In this document: in pieces, positions 47,081 through 54,942 of the stretch | How the letters are laid out: every line of letters begins with the position of its first letter | Position numbering within the stretch: position 1 is the first letter of the stretch | NCBI RefSeq assembly: GCF_030687895.1 | Contig: NZ_CP117452.1 | Location: 62,001-126,000, forward strand | DNA: 64,000 nucleotides | Origin: Pseudomonas sp. FP198 | GTDB taxonomy: Bacteria; Pseudomonadota; Gammaproteobacteria; Pseudomonadales; Pseudomonadaceae | Reading direction: 5' to 3' | Translations under genes and position numbers: made by a program | Notes under the pieces: generated by a model | Databases searched by the model: none | What the model saw: only the letters and a program-made list of their open reading frames with translations | What the model was told of the DNA's origin: nothing

Positions 47081-47515
47081 TCAAACCGGCGCGTCAAACA
47101 CCAGCGATCCCTTGATCGTCGCCCAATGCGCCGCTTCGGTGTCGCCCAGCTTCTCGGCCTTGACGTAGCTCAGGGCAAGCATCTTGCGTGTGCCCGGCAG
47201 TACCAGCGCGAGCTGATACTGAAAGACCTTTTCGTTGCCCTTGTTGAACTGGCTGCGCAACTCGATGGCTTCGACTTCCTGCCCAGCCCCCACGCGCAAC
47301 GTGGCGCCCGGTTGGCAGCGCAGGTCCTGGACTTGCTTTTCCAGGCGCTTGAGCTGGTCGTCGAGGTTGCTTTGCAGGGTTTCTCCCTCGGCGAGCAGGC
47401 TGCGGCTGACGATCAGGGACGTGCCCAATTCGGGAAACTTGAGGATGTTGATCGAGGCGTCGAGCAACTCGCTGGGTGGCAGCTGGAGCTGAAATTCATT
47501 CAAACGGTAAGTCAT
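47081..47515 (-). CDS. DUF1795 (DcrB/Eag-type) T6SS chaperone
   Basis: 144-residue cytoplasmic protein (MTYRLNEFQLQLPPS) of the DUF1795 family. Members beside vgrG and PAAR effector genes act as Eag chaperones that shield the effector's membrane segments before export. It lies 31 bases after a vgrG on the same strand. The effector it serves may have been moved or lost; the two effectors nearby have their own Eag gene (49724-50158) of the same length. Confidence 0.78.
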   Translation of the reverse strand: MTYRLNEFQLQLPPSELLDASINILKFPELGTSLIVSRSLLAEGETLQSNLDDQLKRLEKQVQDLRCQPGATLRVGAGQEVEAIELRSQFNKGNEKVFQYQLALVLPGTRKMLALSYVKAEKLGDTEAAHWATIKGSLVFDAPV

Positions 47516-47546
47516 GGCGCATCAGGTCTCGAAGTTAGCCTTTGGG

Positions 47547-49478
47547 TTAGCCTTTGGGAAAGGCGGCGGCGACGTTGGCATCGATGCTGGCCTTGACGCC
47601 CTGGCCGTCCGGCGTGGCACCGGGGCCGCCGCCGTTGTTCAGGTGCAGCACACCGCCGGTGTTGAACTCGGCATCGCCGCTGGCGTAGAAGCTGATCTGC
47701 ACACCGGTCAGGTTGATCTGGCCGCTGGCGTTGAGCTCCAGGATGCTCTCACCGCACACCAGGCGCAGGTTTTCGCCGACTTCAATGACGTAGCTCTGGC
47801 TGATGCTGTCGGTCTTGCGCTGGCCCACCGACAGGATGTCCTCCTGCTTGACGATGCGCAGGCGGTTGTTGCCGATGATCACCGTTTCGTCGTGGCCGAT
47901 GCTCTTGGTGCGGTCGTGGCCGACCGAATGGCTCTCATCCACCTCGACCACGATGTCCTGGTTGCGCTCGGCATGGATGTAAAGCTGCTCGGCGCCTTTC
48001 TTGTCTTCCATGCGTATTTCGTTGAAATTTGCCGGCGTGCCGCCTTTGCTCGAACGGCTTTTCATGCCGCTCTGGGTGGCATTCTCAGGCAGGTCGTAAG
48101 GCACGGTCTGCTCGGCGTTGTAGACACGTCCGGTGATGATCGGTCGGTCCGGATCGCCTTCGAGGAAGCTGACGATGACTTCCTGCCCAATACGTGGAAT
48201 CTGCATCGAGCCCCAGTTTTTCCCGGCCCAGGTTTGCGACACCCGAATCCAGCACGAACTGTTTTCGTTGGACTGGTCGTGACGGTCCCAATAAAAATGC
48301 ACCTTCACCCGGCCGAACTGATCGGTCCAGATTTCCTCGCCCTTGGGCCCGACCACCAAAGCCGTCTGCGGTCCCTTGACGATCGGGCGGTGGGTGATCG
48401 CCATCGGGCGAAAGCTCTGCTGGGCGTCGATGCAGGTCAGGCTGCTTTCGAACTGTGCCGAAGGCGCGCCGACGCCGCTCTCGCCGCTTTCCTGAGAAAG
48501 GTAATAACGCGCGCCGACGATCAGGTATTCGCGGTTCTGGTCCTGGCGGCTGAAGCCGGTCAGGCTGAACAGATGCCCCGAGCCCAGGCCTCGGGCATTG
48601 CCGGCCAGCTCGACCTGCTCGTGCAGGGTCTGCAAGGCTTCGATGCGGGTGCGGGCGTAGTGCTCGCCGTCTTCGCTCTGCACGTAGGTGCCGGGATAGT
48701 CATACAGCGGATAGTCGCCAGCGGTGTGCGGGCGCGGCATAGCCGAACGTACATCGATGCGCGCGCTGGGACGCTGGAAGTCGTAGTCGTTGAGCTCAAG
48801 CGACCCCGGTTGGACTTCCTGGGCCAGGTGCCAATCGTGGATATGATCGCGTTCACGCTGCTGCTCGTTCTTCGGATAGTACGGCACCGAGCCGTAGCCG
48901 GGCGCTTGGGTATGGGCGCCGTAGGCGTCGGCCAGCACCAGTACATGGCGACCCTGTTCATGACGGAAGAAGTAGTAGATGCCTTCCTGTTCCATCAACC
49001 GGCTGACGAAATCGAAGCTGGTCTCGCGGTACTGGACGCAGTATTCCCACTCGCGATAAGGCCGGCTGAGGGCGTCTTCGAAGTCGGAGAAACCCAGGTC
49101 GCGAAACACCTGCTTGATGATCTGCGGAACCGTCAGGTTCTGGAAGATCCGGCAGTCGGACGTTCGGGTCAGCAGCCACAGCCAGGGCCGTAAGGTGGCC
49201 TGGTAGCTGGCGAACTGGCCCTGGTCGATGTTCTGGCTGAAGCGCGCGACGATGCCGTGGAAATAGCGCTCGCCGCCACCGTCCAGTTGCAGGCTGACGC
49301 ACATGGGTTTACCCAGCACCTGGTTGAGGTCGATGGCGTTGTCCAGCGAGTGCAACTGCAACTCATAGTTGAACAGCCGCCCCAACTCTTCGCCGCCGCC
49401 CATGTCCTTGAGCAGCAGCACCTCGGGTCCGAGGGGGCTGGTGATCTTTGCCAGGCGTGAGGCTTGGTTGAATACCAT
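47547..49478 (-). CDS. vgrG: VgrG spike protein (copy 1)
   Basis: 643-residue T6SS tip protein. The gp27-like part is at the N-terminus (FNQASRLAKITSPLGPEVLL), followed by the gp5-like OB-fold region and a beta-helical needle (EQLYIHAERNQDIVVEVDES and later). It binds a PAAR protein at the needle end. It is almost identical to the vgrG at 54943-56883 over about 500 residues and then diverges in the C-terminal repeat region (TDSISQSYVIEVGEN), where effectors usually dock. Confidence 0.95.
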   Translation of the reverse strand: MVFNQASRLAKITSPLGPEVLLLKDMGGGEELGRLFNYELQLHSLDNAIDLNQVLGKPMCVSLQLDGGGERYFHGIVARFSQNIDQGQFASYQATLRPWLWLLTRTSDCRIFQNLTVPQIIKQVFRDLGFSDFEDALSRPYREWEYCVQYRETSFDFVSRLMEQEGIYYFFRHEQGRHVLVLADAYGAHTQAPGYGSVPYYPKNEQQRERDHIHDWHLAQEVQPGSLELNDYDFQRPSARIDVRSAMPRPHTAGDYPLYDYPGTYVQSEDGEHYARTRIEALQTLHEQVELAGNARGLGSGHLFSLTGFSRQDQNREYLIVGARYYLSQESGESGVGAPSAQFESSLTCIDAQQSFRPMAITHRPIVKGPQTALVVGPKGEEIWTDQFGRVKVHFYWDRHDQSNENSSCWIRVSQTWAGKNWGSMQIPRIGQEVIVSFLEGDPDRPIITGRVYNAEQTVPYDLPENATQSGMKSRSSKGGTPANFNEIRMEDKKGAEQLYIHAERNQDIVVEVDESHSVGHDRTKSIGHDETVIIGNNRLRIVKQEDILSVGQRKTDSISQSYVIEVGENLRLVCGESILELNASGQINLTGVQISFYASGDAEFNTGGVLHLNNGGGPGATPDGQGVKASIDANVAAAFPKG

Positions 49479-49723
49479 CGGTTGTCCTTATCGCTGCCGC
49501 AGTCCCTTATGCTGGCGAAGACTGCAATGGTCTGATTCAAAAAATCAACAGAATATGCCCTTCGATGGCTTCTGCAGAGGCGTGAATCGCCAGAGTGGTG
49601 ACGCTGATCGCATAATGTAGAGGGTTACCTGGAGGAGAGGAACCCGGTTCTTGATTGTTGCCAGGCATTACCCGAATATCTGCTCCTCCACGCGTCACCT
49701 CATGTCCATGGAAAGCGATTACT

Positions 49724-50158
49724 GTGACCTCATACCGCATTCAAGAAGCCGATCTCGAAATCCCCGATACCTGGCAGGACCAGAGCATCAACATTTTCAA
49801 GCTGCCGGCAGTGGGACCCGCCAAAGAGGCCAGTTTCGTCATCAGCCGCGATGCCACCCAGGGTGACGCTCCCTTTGCCGAGTACGTGGACCGCCAACTC
49901 AAAAGCGCGGAGCAGCAATTGCCGGGCTTCAAGCTGGTCCAGCGCTGGGACACGGCGCTGCATGGGCACACCACCACCTTGCTGGATTACACCTGGCAAC
50001 GCGAAGGACGCGACCTGATGCTGCGCCAGGTTTTCATCGAGCGTAAGCCGTCCGTACTGATCACCACCTTGACCACCACACCCAACGACTTCGCCTATCA
50101 CGAGCCGGCCTGGAAGCTGGCGATGCATTCGCTCAAGCCACAGCCTCCGATTGTCTGA
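49724..50158 (+). CDS. Eag-type (DUF1795) chaperone of the PAAR effectors
   Basis: 144-residue protein of the DUF1795 family that begins at a GTG (MTSYRIQEADLEIPDTW). It lies 54 bases before the first PAAR-transmembrane effector gene on the same strand. In this context Eag proteins hold the effector's prePAAR and membrane helices. It probably serves both effectors, because their N-terminal halves are nearly identical. The longer frame upstream of the GTG has unrelated residues, so the GTG is preferred. Confidence 0.8.
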   Translation: MTSYRIQEADLEIPDTWQDQSINIFKLPAVGPAKEASFVISRDATQGDAPFAEYVDRQLKSAEQQLPGFKLVQRWDTALHGHTTTLLDYTWQREGRDLMLRQVFIERKPSVLITTLTTTPNDFAYHEPAWKLAMHSLKPQPPIV

Positions 50159-50212
50159 GATTCGATACGTGCCACTGCGCAGTCAGACCAAACAGTGAGG
50201 TAGATTCCCGCG

Positions 50213-51586
50213 ATGGATGCACAGGCGGCGGCACGTCTGGGTGACGAAATAGCCCACGGGTTCGGGTTGGCCGCGATGGTCGCTGGTGCCGTGGCCGGCG
50301 CCTTGATCGGCGCTGCGGTCGTCGCCGCGACGGTCGCCACGGGCGGTGTGGCGCTGGCGATCATGGCCGGCTCGATCGCGGCTGGCGGCTTGTCGATGTT
50401 CCAGATCGTCAAGGGCCTGTCCACCATATTCAACCTGCCCGAGCCGACCACGGGGGCGTTGATCATGGGCAGCTTCAACGTCTATATCAACGATCGCAAT
50501 GCCATGCGGGCGGGCGAAGACATCGCCTCTTCCTGCACCGGCCTGCCGATGAACCATCCGATCTGGCCCTTTCCGGTGCTGATCGCCGAAGGCAGCGCCA
50601 CGGTGTTCATCAACGGCAAACCGGCGGCGCGCCTGCACAGCAAAATGGTCTGCGGCGCCCACATCAAGACGGGCAGCCCGAACACCTTCATCGGCGGACC
50701 GACGGTGTCGGTGGCGTTTGTGCTGGACCTCGAAGGCTGGTTGCATACCGGCCTGGAAGCGTTGGGAATCGTGGCTGCGGGTGCTGCGCTGGTATTGGCC
50801 GCGATGGCCGGCGCCGCCGCCCTTGCTGCAGCCGTCGCCATTGGCGGTGCCGCGATGGCAGGCATGGCACTGCTGGGGGACCTGGGTGACCGCCTTGGTC
50901 CGGGTTACCGGGATCTATTGCAAGGCGTGGCGGGCATGGCCTTGCTGGGCATGGGGCCGAAGCTGGCGAAACTGGGCAAGCCAGCCACCACCTCCAAGGC
51001 TCCCAAGACCTTCGAAGAGGTCTACGCAAAAGCCCCGGCCGCCAAAGCGGAAATCGATACCGTCGCCGATGAAATCGCCGCCCAATATGGGGGCAAGGTC
51101 GCCAAGGCGCCGATCAAGTCCGAGGCGCGTGCCCGAGAGAAAATCGACAACGATTATGGTGGGGATGCGACCCGGATCAAGGACCTGGCCAGGAACACGA
51201 TCATTGTCGAATCCGACCAGATCAGTTCCGTTGCGGCAGAGCTCGGCAAGCGCGGCGCGAACGTGAAAGTGATTGACGGTGCCGCTAACGAAATGGGCTA
51301 TAGCGGCGTCAATTCCACGATGCAGACCCGCGCTGGAATACCGGGAGAAATCCAGGTCAACTCACCGGAAATGATCTACGCCAAGGAGCCAGAGCCGCTG
51401 GCTCGGGTGTTGCTGGGGGACGACACCTATAATGCCGTCGCCGCAAAAACCCAGGTCCCTGGCGGGCTGGGCCACAAGTATTACGAAGACTTCCGGGTCT
51501 TGGACAAGGCCAGTCCGCAGGCGCAAGCTATCGCGGACAAGAGCAAGGCCTATTACGACGCAGTCAGGGGGAACGGTGGGAATTGA
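50213..51586 (+). CDS. PAAR T6SS effector with RelA/SpoT-like toxin domain
   Basis: 457-residue effector. Residues 5-15 (AAARLGDEIAHG) form a prePAAR motif, then a membrane region (about 19-62), a PAAR domain (about 84-165; FNVYINDRNAMRAGEDIASS and PNTFIGGPTV), a second membrane region (183-222) and the toxin end (about 270-457). The end reads as a RelA/SpoT nucleotide pyrophosphokinase fold: IKSEARAREKI with K302, R306 and K310; YGGDATRIKDLARNTI; GYSGVN at 362-367; and GEIQVNSPEMIYAKE with E379 and Q381. T6SS toxins of this kind (Tas1) make (p)ppApp and drain ATP. Its stop overlaps the next gene. The domain call is by eye. Confidence 0.78.
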   Translation: MDAQAAARLGDEIAHGFGLAAMVAGAVAGALIGAAVVAATVATGGVALAIMAGSIAAGGLSMFQIVKGLSTIFNLPEPTTGALIMGSFNVYINDRNAMRAGEDIASSCTGLPMNHPIWPFPVLIAEGSATVFINGKPAARLHSKMVCGAHIKTGSPNTFIGGPTVSVAFVLDLEGWLHTGLEALGIVAAGAALVLAAMAGAAALAAAVAIGGAAMAGMALLGDLGDRLGPGYRDLLQGVAGMALLGMGPKLAKLGKPATTSKAPKTFEEVYAKAPAAKAEIDTVADEIAAQYGGKVAKAPIKSEARAREKIDNDYGGDATRIKDLARNTIIVESDQISSVAAELGKRGANVKVIDGAANEMGYSGVNSTMQTRAGIPGEIQVNSPEMIYAKEPEPLARVLLGDDTYNAVAAKTQVPGGLGHKYYEDFRVLDKASPQAQAIADKSKAYYDAVRGNGGN

Positions 51587-51803
51587 ATTGAGTGCCTTCG
51601 CCAGTCGGGATGTATTCCTGGACTACGACCACGAAGAGGTCACCTTCCGTTGGGATCATCGCACCGGGACCGTATTCAGGAAGTTTTATGCTGCCGAAAG
51701 CGAACAACCGGTTCCCGCGGACAACAGGCTGTACAACGACGCCGTCTTGTATGGTCGCGAGATTTCCAAAGAACAATACGAGAAGGGCTTTGACCGCCGA
51801 TGA
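51576..51803 (+). CDS. small protein coupled to the RelA/SpoT effector (immunity or accessory)
   Basis: 75-residue protein starting at GTG (MGIELSAFASRDVF), with a ribosome binding stretch AGGGGGA just upstream, inside the end of the effector gene; the two overlap by 11 bases. Its stop overlaps the following HD-hydrolase gene by four bases (ATGA). It is acidic and unrecognised. Position suggests an immunity or co-factor role, and an additional blocking protein would act together with the hydrolase. Confidence 0.7.
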   Translation: MGIELSAFASRDVFLDYDHEEVTFRWDHRTGTVFRKFYAAESEQPVPADNRLYNDAVLYGREISKEQYEKGFDRR

Positions 51804-52222
51804 GCATTCTGGACGCTGCAATCGCCTTGGCTTCAAAGGTCCACGCGGGCCAGGTGGATAAGGCCGGCAAGCCCTACATTCTCCACCCGTTGCGCCTGAT
51901 GATGAAGTTCGACGGGCTTGAAGAGCAACTGGTCAGCCTGTTGCATGATGTGGTCGAAGACGGCGATGTCACGCTGGATGAGCTGCGCGAGCTTGGCATT
52001 CCCGAGGCCGCGGTGACGGCTATCGATTGCTTGACCAAGCGCCAGGGCGAGACCTATGAACAATTCATTGCGCGGATTCGTCCCAATCCACTGGCGACCC
52101 AAGTGAAAATAGCGGACATCCACGACAATCTTGATCTCACCCGGCTGCCCGTCGTGCGAGACAAGGACCTGGAACGCGCCGCGAAATATCATCGGGCATT
52201 GCGTTATCTGCAAGAGCAATGA
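51800..52222 (+). CDS. small HD-domain alarmone hydrolase, likely immunity enzyme
   Basis: 140-residue cytoplasmic protein with the RelA/SpoT-type HD hydrolase fold (MESH1-like small alarmone hydrolase). Metal-site residues are His29 (YILHPLR), His49-Asp50 with the following ED (LLHDVVED), and Asp106 (KIADIHDN); DKAGKPYILHP and LTKRQGETYEQF fit the family. It hydrolyses (p)ppGpp-like compounds. Coupled downstream of an alarmone-synthetase effector, it probably protects the producer by removing the toxic nucleotide. Confidence 0.85.
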   Translation: MSILDAAIALASKVHAGQVDKAGKPYILHPLRLMMKFDGLEEQLVSLLHDVVEDGDVTLDELRELGIPEAAVTAIDCLTKRQGETYEQFIARIRPNPLATQVKIADIHDNLDLTRLPVVRDKDLERAAKYHRALRYLQEQ

Positions 52223-52320
52223 ATCATCCGCCGCCATCTGATCGTTGAAGGCAAGACCGGCGATCTCTGATATCGATATCCCCTGTGCAGTCGTACACAC
52301 CCGTAAGGTAGTTTTTCGCA

Positions 52321-53619
52321 ATGGATGCACAGGCAGCAGCCCGTCTGGGTGACGAAATAGCCCACGGGTTCGGGTTGGCCGCGATGGTCGCCGGAGCCGT
52401 GGCCGGCGCCTTGATCGGCGCTGCGGTCGTCGCCGCGACGGTGGCCACGGGCGGTGTGGCGCTGGCGATCATGGCCGGCTCGATCGCGGCTGGCGGCTTG
52501 TCGATGTTCCAGATCGTCAAGGGCCTGTCCACCATATTCAACCTGCCCGAGCCGACCACGGGGGCGTTGATCATGGGCAGCTTCAACGTCTATATCAACG
52601 ATCGAAATGCCATGCGGGCGGGCGAAGACATCGCTTCTTCCTGCACCGGGCTGCCGATGAATCATCCGATCTGGCCCTTCCCGGTGCTGATCGCCGAAGG
52701 CAGCGCCACGGTGTTCATCAACGGCAAACCAGCGGCGCGCCTGCACAGCAAAATGGTCTGCGGTGCTCACATCAAGAGCGGCAGCCCGAACACCTTCATC
52801 GGCGGACCGACGGTGTCGGTGGCGTTTGTGCTGGATCTTGAAGGGTGGATGCACACTGGGTTGGAAGCGTTGGGGATGCTGGCCATGGGGGGGGCGGCGA
52901 TTCTGGCGGCCATGGCCGGCGTGGCCGCTTTGGTCGGCTTTGTGGTGATCGGCGGCACGATGATGGCTGGCATGGCATTGCTGGGGGATCTGGGGGATCG
53001 CTTGGGACCCGGGTACCGGGACCTGCTCCAGGGCGTGGCAGGAATGGCGCTGTTGGGCCTTGGCCCGAAAATGGCGAAGATTGGTGCTGGCCCCAAACCG
53101 GCCACGGTGCGCTTCAAACCGGGCTACACGTCGGACGATATCGCTTCGATGCCCAAGTTCAGCAGACCGAAGAGTGCTGCTGATTACCTTGAGGACTCCT
53201 ATATCGCCGAGCACCTCAAGGTCTTCCAGGATGAAGGCGGTGCTTTTCTATTCACGCCGGATGACATCGCCAACCCCATGTACCAGACCTTTAGCCCTAA
53301 CAAATACGTCATGGCAAAGTCAGATCTGCATGGTGTAGTGGCTGAGTTCAAGAAGACCGGCGACGTTTCGCTGTTAGAGTCTGCCTTGGGCTATGACCCG
53401 GGCAGCCTGGCCGGCAAGGAGATCTACATGATGGACTTGAGCAGCCCCAAGGTAGTCATGCCAACCGGCAATGAATATGGGGCGAACCCGCTATGGCGTC
53501 CTGGCGGCCTGACCCATCCTGGCGGTATGCGCGAAGCGGTCATGGACAACGTGGGCATCCCGCACAACAACGACATCAATTTCCTGATCGCGAACCCGGA
53601 TGTGGTGAAAATCCAATGA
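52321..53619 (+). CDS. PAAR T6SS effector with unrecognised toxin domain
   Basis: 432-residue effector. The first 175 residues are identical to the effector at 50213-51586 apart from T153S, and the similarity continues with changes to about residue 246. The end (about 255-432) is unrelated and not recognised; it holds PGYTSDDIASMPKF, FLFTPDDIANPMYQTF, a late GNEYGANPLWRPGGLTHPGG and HNNDINFLI. A glutamate and several histidines in the last third could form an active site. The stop overlaps the next gene (ATGA). The export half is sure; the toxic activity is unknown. Confidence 0.82.
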   Translation: MDAQAAARLGDEIAHGFGLAAMVAGAVAGALIGAAVVAATVATGGVALAIMAGSIAAGGLSMFQIVKGLSTIFNLPEPTTGALIMGSFNVYINDRNAMRAGEDIASSCTGLPMNHPIWPFPVLIAEGSATVFINGKPAARLHSKMVCGAHIKSGSPNTFIGGPTVSVAFVLDLEGWMHTGLEALGMLAMGGAAILAAMAGVAALVGFVVIGGTMMAGMALLGDLGDRLGPGYRDLLQGVAGMALLGLGPKMAKIGAGPKPATVRFKPGYTSDDIASMPKFSRPKSAADYLEDSYIAEHLKVFQDEGGAFLFTPDDIANPMYQTFSPNKYVMAKSDLHGVVAEFKKTGDVSLLESALGYDPGSLAGKEIYMMDLSSPKVVMPTGNEYGANPLWRPGGLTHPGGMREAVMDNVGIPHNNDINFLIANPDVVKIQ

Positions 53620-54149
53620 ATGCCAACTTGGACAACGTATTACTGCTGGCCCTGGCCAATGACGAGTTGGATAAATTCCTCGTCGGCGAGCCGTTCTATT
53701 TTCAAGAAGCCAAGAATGACAATGCTGAACCGCAGAACATCGTCGCGGCTTTCGATCAACTGTTGCTGCGTTACTGGCAACAGACTCACGACAGCCAGTT
53801 TCCCGGGCGCTTCGTGGCGGCCTTGCTAAAGATCCTCGCGACCTACCCTGACCGCAATCGGGCGATTTATGTCGCAGCGGTGTGGGTCTGGTACTACCGG
53901 TTTTGCCTGAGCAAAAAGCAGGCACAACCCGATGGGCTTTATGCCGACCTGTTCGAGATCGACATGGGCGCCGTGGCGCTGGCCCTCCAGCGGCAGCTTG
54001 AGCTCAACAAGGCTGAGCTGGTCCAGGATGCGCGTTGGGCCGGTGCCAGCTGGAACAGCCAGAACGGCCTGTGGGGACCGCTGATGCGCACAGCCCTGGT
54101 CGTCCGGGACAAGCTGGGCGGCCCTGATTTTGTGCCGGCCAATCTTTGA
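53616..54149 (+). CDS. candidate immunity protein of the second PAAR effector
   Basis: 177-residue, mostly helical, acidic protein without signal peptide (MNANLDNVLLLALAND). It begins inside the effector's stop (four-base overlap), which is the typical position of a cognate immunity gene. No known domain was recognised. A cytoplasmic location implies the toxin acts in the cytoplasm, in keeping with the PAAR effector's membrane-crossing helices. Confidence 0.75.
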   Translation: MNANLDNVLLLALANDELDKFLVGEPFYFQEAKNDNAEPQNIVAAFDQLLLRYWQQTHDSQFPGRFVAALLKILATYPDRNRAIYVAAVWVWYYRFCLSKKQAQPDGLYADLFEIDMGAVALALQRQLELNKAELVQDARWAGASWNSQNGLWGPLMRTALVVRDKLGGPDFVPANL

Positions 54150-54470
54150 ATGCTGAAGGGCTACGTGGAAAGAGCGGACGGTGATTCTGTCAGCGTTCGA
54201 TTAATTGATAACGGGCTGGATTCGTCCCTGCGTGCTATCGGATTTTCAAACGCGGCAGAGAAAGATATCTACGTTTTGCGCGTCGCGGACAACACCCAGA
54301 AGGCCAAGGTATTCGATGAGCTCCGTTCGTTGGGGGTGGCCTTTTCGGCGGGCAAGGAATGGTGTCCCTCCGAAGTGTTCGAGTATCTTCGTGACGAGCA
54401 ATTGCTGAGCGGTAAATATCTGCGAGTCGCATGGACGCAGCCTGGGCAATATCTGCTTACGAACGCATGA
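54150..54470 (+). CDS. small unrecognised protein of the effector operon
   Basis: 106 residues (MLKGYVERADGDSVSVRLID), beginning directly after the stop of the 177-residue gene and overlapping the next by four bases. No domain recognised. It may be a second immunity protein or a leftover immunity gene for a toxin end that has since been replaced. Confidence 0.65.
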   Translation: MLKGYVERADGDSVSVRLIDNGLDSSLRAIGFSNAAEKDIYVLRVADNTQKAKVFDELRSLGVAFSAGKEWCPSEVFEYLRDEQLLSGKYLRVAWTQPGQYLLTNA

Positions 54471-54730
54471 AATTTCAAGATGCCCTGGTCCACCATGAAG
54501 ATGGACTCTGTGTGGGGACGGAACAGTGCTCGGGTCGATTCTATGTCTCCATACCGGTCAGCAACGGCATGGTCGATTACGAGGAACATTATGAAATCGA
54601 TCGCGCAACCTTCGAGCTGTTCAGACGTGACCCGAATGCCGCGTTGCCGTTTGTGGCTCGTTGTAAAAAGCGCGAGCTGGACGAGCTGTTGATTATCCAG
54701 CCGGGAACGAGCCGCGGCACAGCCATCTGA
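54467..54730 (+). CDS. small unrecognised protein, possible orphan immunity
   Basis: 87 residues (MKFQDALVHHEDGLCVG). ATGA overlap with the preceding gene. An in-frame ATG at 54431 would add twelve residues but lies deep inside the neighbour. Together with the preceding gene it resembles the strings of immunity genes found behind effectors with swapped toxin ends. Function unknown. Confidence 0.65.
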   Translation: MKFQDALVHHEDGLCVGTEQCSGRFYVSIPVSNGMVDYEEHYEIDRATFELFRRDPNAALPFVARCKKRELDELLIIQPGTSRGTAI

Positions 54731-54786
54731 TCGCCGAAAGGGCCGGTGAGGCCGCAGTGCTTTTCACTATGGCCGTAGACAGACCC

Positions 54787-54880
54787 CGTGGCGAGGGAGC
54801 TTGCTCCCGCTGGGCTGCATAGCAGCCCCTTTTGTGAACGCTCTTCGCACTCAAGCGGGAGCAAGCTCCCTCGCCACGGG
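54787..54880. repeat. paired REP element (GTGGCGAGGGAGC class)
   Basis: Inverted copies at about 54787-54829 and 54853-54880 lie between the convergent effector cluster and the second vgrG. Confidence 0.83.
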
Positions 54881-54942
54881 ATCAGCGTTTTTCTTGAGTG
54901 AGCAGCGTTGCAGTCAGGCTGGGGTTGTTCCTGCGGTGAACC

